From CAWARU01 sp963805795 (GTDB lineage: Bacteria > Pseudomonadota > Gammaproteobacteria > UBA6186 > Azoamicaceae), in assembly GCA_963805795.1 (NCBI GenBank), contig CAWDVG010000004.1, positions 1 through 64,000 of the forward strand: a stretch of 64,000 nt of DNA, in the 5' to 3' direction. This document shows positions 62,024 to 64,000 of the stretch, in pieces. Numbering within the stretch: the first letter of the stretch is position 1; each line of letters begins with the position of its first letter. The notes beneath the pieces were generated by a model. The model saw only the letters and a list, made by a program, of their open reading frames with translations. It had not been told where the DNA came from and made no database searches. The position numbers and the translations under genes are program-made.

Positions 62024-64000
62024 ATGCAAAATCCAACTTCGGTTCAAGCCAATATCCAACAAACTCTAATTGCGGATAATACGAAAACAGTGGTTGATCA
62101 ACCAGAAATTATTAATAATACAAATTCGATGTCTACTGTGGGTACCTTAGATGGCAAGGCCACCTCAGATGTTAATGCTGGCATGGAATCCTTAAATAAA
62201 AAGGCAGCAGATAATGCCGATAAGGCTTTGCAAGCTCAAAATCCAAAAATTCTGACTAAAAAAGAATTACCTCTTCCCGATGGCTGGGTGATTAAATCTG
62301 GAGACTTGGATTTATTGGATAGACGGAATAATACATATATTGTTTTTGAGAAGAAAAAGCTAGAAGATGCAGCTAAGGATCTGAAAAAGGCAAATGAGGG
62401 TGTAGCAAGCGAAGTTCAAGCTTCTCATTCTGCAGTGGTACCAGATAGCAAAGAAAAGGGAGATCAAGCAAACCCATTGCTTTTATCCCATGTTGTTATT
62501 GGCAACGTAGAAATGCTGTCTAAAAATGATTTTTCAGGAATATATGAAAAGACAAAGGTCAATGCCACTTGTATAATATTGGTTTTTGAAAATGGTAATC
62601 CATCTTTAGTAAATTTACTAAGTAATTCTATTATTGATAAGACTAGTCCTGAACTGACAGCATTAAGGTCTGTTGTTACTTTAAATCCCCAAGTAATGGG
62701 TTTGCCTTCAATTTCCGAGAAAAATCCAGTTACTCATTTTGCCATAAGCTTTTATCGTGAAAGGACTGTGCTAGCGTTTTTTAATCATTTGATAGATAAA
62801 GGCATTTTGTCAAAACAAGAGGCTCAATATTACAAAGAAATTTGTGGTCATAAAACTATTCCAGCCACTGAGCTTGAAAAAGTAACTCAAATTAATAAAG
62901 CAATTAAGGATGCAGCCTATAAAAGGGCAGTTGAGCTTGTGCAAGAAATCCATGCCGATGCGATTAAAGAAAATCAAGAACAAAATGTTTTCTGGGGGGA
63001 CACTGAGGGTGTGGGAAATGCTTTATACTTTGATGATGCTGATGCCGCCTTTGAAATTGGGAAACAATTGTTACCGCTATCACTTCATCATGCGGCTCAA
63101 TGTTTTGCATTGTTAAAAGAAAATAATCCGTTGAACGATCATAGATGCCAGATAGCTTATAACTATTGTTTGAAAGCAAAAGAGAATGTTATGGCTTTAT
63201 CATCGGCAACCCGCTCGAATGTCATCAGTTTCTTAATGGATTCAATCAATGCAGATACTAATATAGACATAGATCCTACTGAAGCTTTGAACTTATTCTT
63301 TGAATTACTAGAAATGCATGCGGGATTTAATTCTGCTGATCCAAAAAATCGTTTATTTAAAAGCTTAAAAAATGCGGCTGATCTTATGGAGTTAGTGCCC
63401 GGAAACATTATTGCTGCCGCCAATAAGTTATTCGAGATTTCGAAAGCTAGGGATGATAAAGCGTCACAAAAAACGGCAGAAGAGAGTACTGTAACTGCTC
63501 AGGTTAAGCAAGCAGAAAGTGAGTCTAGTGCTGCGAAAATTGACCATGAAAAAACTAAAGTAGAAGCAGCAATCACAGCTATTGATAACTCAACAATCCC
63601 TCATGCAAAATTAGCTGTGTCTTCAGATGCCACAGCAACAGCTGCAAACTCAATAGATATTAAATCGCAGTCCGATATCAATACTTTACAAATATCCCAA
63701 GACAATGCTGCTGAAAATTACCCACTCCCCAAAAATTGGGAGTTGGTTGCGGGGGACTGGAAGAAATTAGAAAAAGACAATCAAGAATGGATAACCTTTA
63801 AACGACAAGAAGCTTCAAAAACTGCCGTAGAACAAGACAGTAATCTTAACGTGAAAGCAGCAGATGAAAAAGAGAAAGGCGATGCTCAGCAATTATCCGT
63901 TATAGCAAATCATGCAGCAGATTCTAAAGCAAGGCAAGAACCTATTCATACATTAGATTTTGTTTGTTCTAATGTTATCATTATTCGTTTGAAGTATTGT
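62024..64000 (+). CDS. Large effector-like protein with a repeated WW-like module, cut by the right edge
   Basis: An open frame of 659 codons starts at ATG 62024 (AGGTGAT upstream) and has no stop before the window ends. It begins MQNPTSVQANIQQTLIADN and is rich in Ala, Lys, Glu and Thr, without a signal peptide. A short module occurs twice: LPLPDGWVIKSGDLDLL through NTYIVFEKKK (about residues 82-112) and YPLPKNWELVAGDWKKL through EWITFKRQE (about 565-595). The pattern LPxxW...GD...L...N...F is reminiscent of WW domains. Each module is followed by a charged linker containing KEKGDxxx. Between them lies a helical region (about 150-470). Function not recognised; the style matches the other giant effector-like genes here. 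Confidence 0.7.
   Translation, partial: MQNPTSVQANIQQTLIADNTKTVVDQPEIINNTNSMSTVGTLDGKATSDVNAGMESLNKKAADNADKALQAQNPKILTKKELPLPDGWVIKSGDLDLLDRRNNTYIVFEKKKLEDAAKDLKKANEGVASEVQASHSAVVPDSKEKGDQANPLLLSHVVIGNVEMLSKNDFSGIYEKTKVNATCIILVFENGNPSLVNLLSNSIIDKTSPELTALRSVVTLNPQVMGLPSISEKNPVTHFAISFYRERTVLAFFNHLIDKGILSKQEAQYYKEICGHKTIPATELEKVTQINKAIKDAAYKRAVELVQEIHADAIKENQEQNVFWGDTEGVGNALYFDDADAAFEIGKQLLPLSLHHAAQCFALLKENNPLNDHRCQIAYNYCLKAKENVMALSSATRSNVISFLMDSINADTNIDIDPTEALNLFFELLEMHAGFNSADPKNRLFKSLKNAADLMELVPGNIIAAANKLFEISKARDDKASQKTAEESTVTAQVKQAESESSAAKIDHEKTKVEAAITAIDNSTIPHAKLAVSSDATATAANSIDIKSQSDINTLQISQDNAAENYPLPKNWELVAGDWKKLEKDNQEWITFKRQEASKTAVEQDSNLNVKAADEKEKGDAQQLSVIANHAADSKARQEPIHTLDFVCSNVIIIRLKYC

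Overview
The window is AT-rich and gene-dense. It looks like the chromosome of a host-associated gammaproteobacterium, most likely a Legionellales/Coxiella-type intracellular bacterium. This is inferred from the house-keeping set (pilB-pilC-pilD-coaE-zapD, mutM, miaB, gltX) mixed with very large proteins that have no signal peptide, Ser/Thr/Ala-rich tails and eukaryote-like domains (leucine-rich repeats, a TcdA/TcdB-type glycosyltransferase, an OTU-like cysteine protease). No species can be named, and no secretion-system gene lies in the window, so 'effector' is an inference throughout.

Layout. 1-4.6 kb: a giant Sel1-repeat plus haemagglutinin-like gene, frameshifted near its visible 3' end and cut by the left edge. 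5.2-10.2 kb: a mobile-gene scrapyard with an intact Rpn-family nuclease, two AAA/DUF4143 ATPases, a destroyed higBA toxin-antitoxin locus and a dispersed repeat of about 34 bp. 11.3-18.3 kb: an accessory island with an LRR protein, a TcdB-like glycosyltransferase, a decayed Tn5-like transposase and a 927-residue protein with two TraB/TIKI-like domains. 18.3-18.5 kb: more Rpn and ATPase debris. 18.6-25 kb: a surface-polysaccharide locus (3-oxidase, aminotransferase, tRNA-Ser, epimerase, UDP-sugar dehydrogenase, glycosyltransferase) whose enzymes carry unusual low-complexity insertions. 25.1-26.9 kb: a two-gene ABC-2 exporter. 27.3-34.3 kb: a repeat-containing coiled-coil protein beside a branched-chain-type 2-oxoacid dehydrogenase operon (leucine dehydrogenase, E1 alpha, E1 beta, E2). 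34.5-35.3 kb: an outer-membrane beta-barrel gene interrupted at a G8 tract, probably phase-variable. 35.6-47.5 kb: a three-gene minus-strand operon of giant proteins; the last is a paralogue of the left-edge gene and carries an OTU-like domain. 47.7-53.4 kb: mutM, then type IV pilus genes, coaE and zapD. 53.5-57.9 kb: tRNA-Glu, tRNA-Ala, a TPP riboswitch controlling an MFS transporter, gltX, tRNA-Val and a class II aldolase. 58.2-61.8 kb: a third DUF4143 ATPase, tRNA-Met and miaB. 62.0 kb to the right edge: an open-ended gene with a repeated WW-like module.

How it fits together. Conserved operons are separated by accessory blocks in which probable host-interaction genes sit among fragments of a few mobile families (Rpn, DUF4143 ATPase, IS4). 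The best leads are the OTU-bearing haemagglutinin-like paralogue family, the G8 switch in the beta-barrel gene, the riboswitch that predicts thiamine-related uptake by an MHS-type transporter, and the tandem TIKI-like protein.
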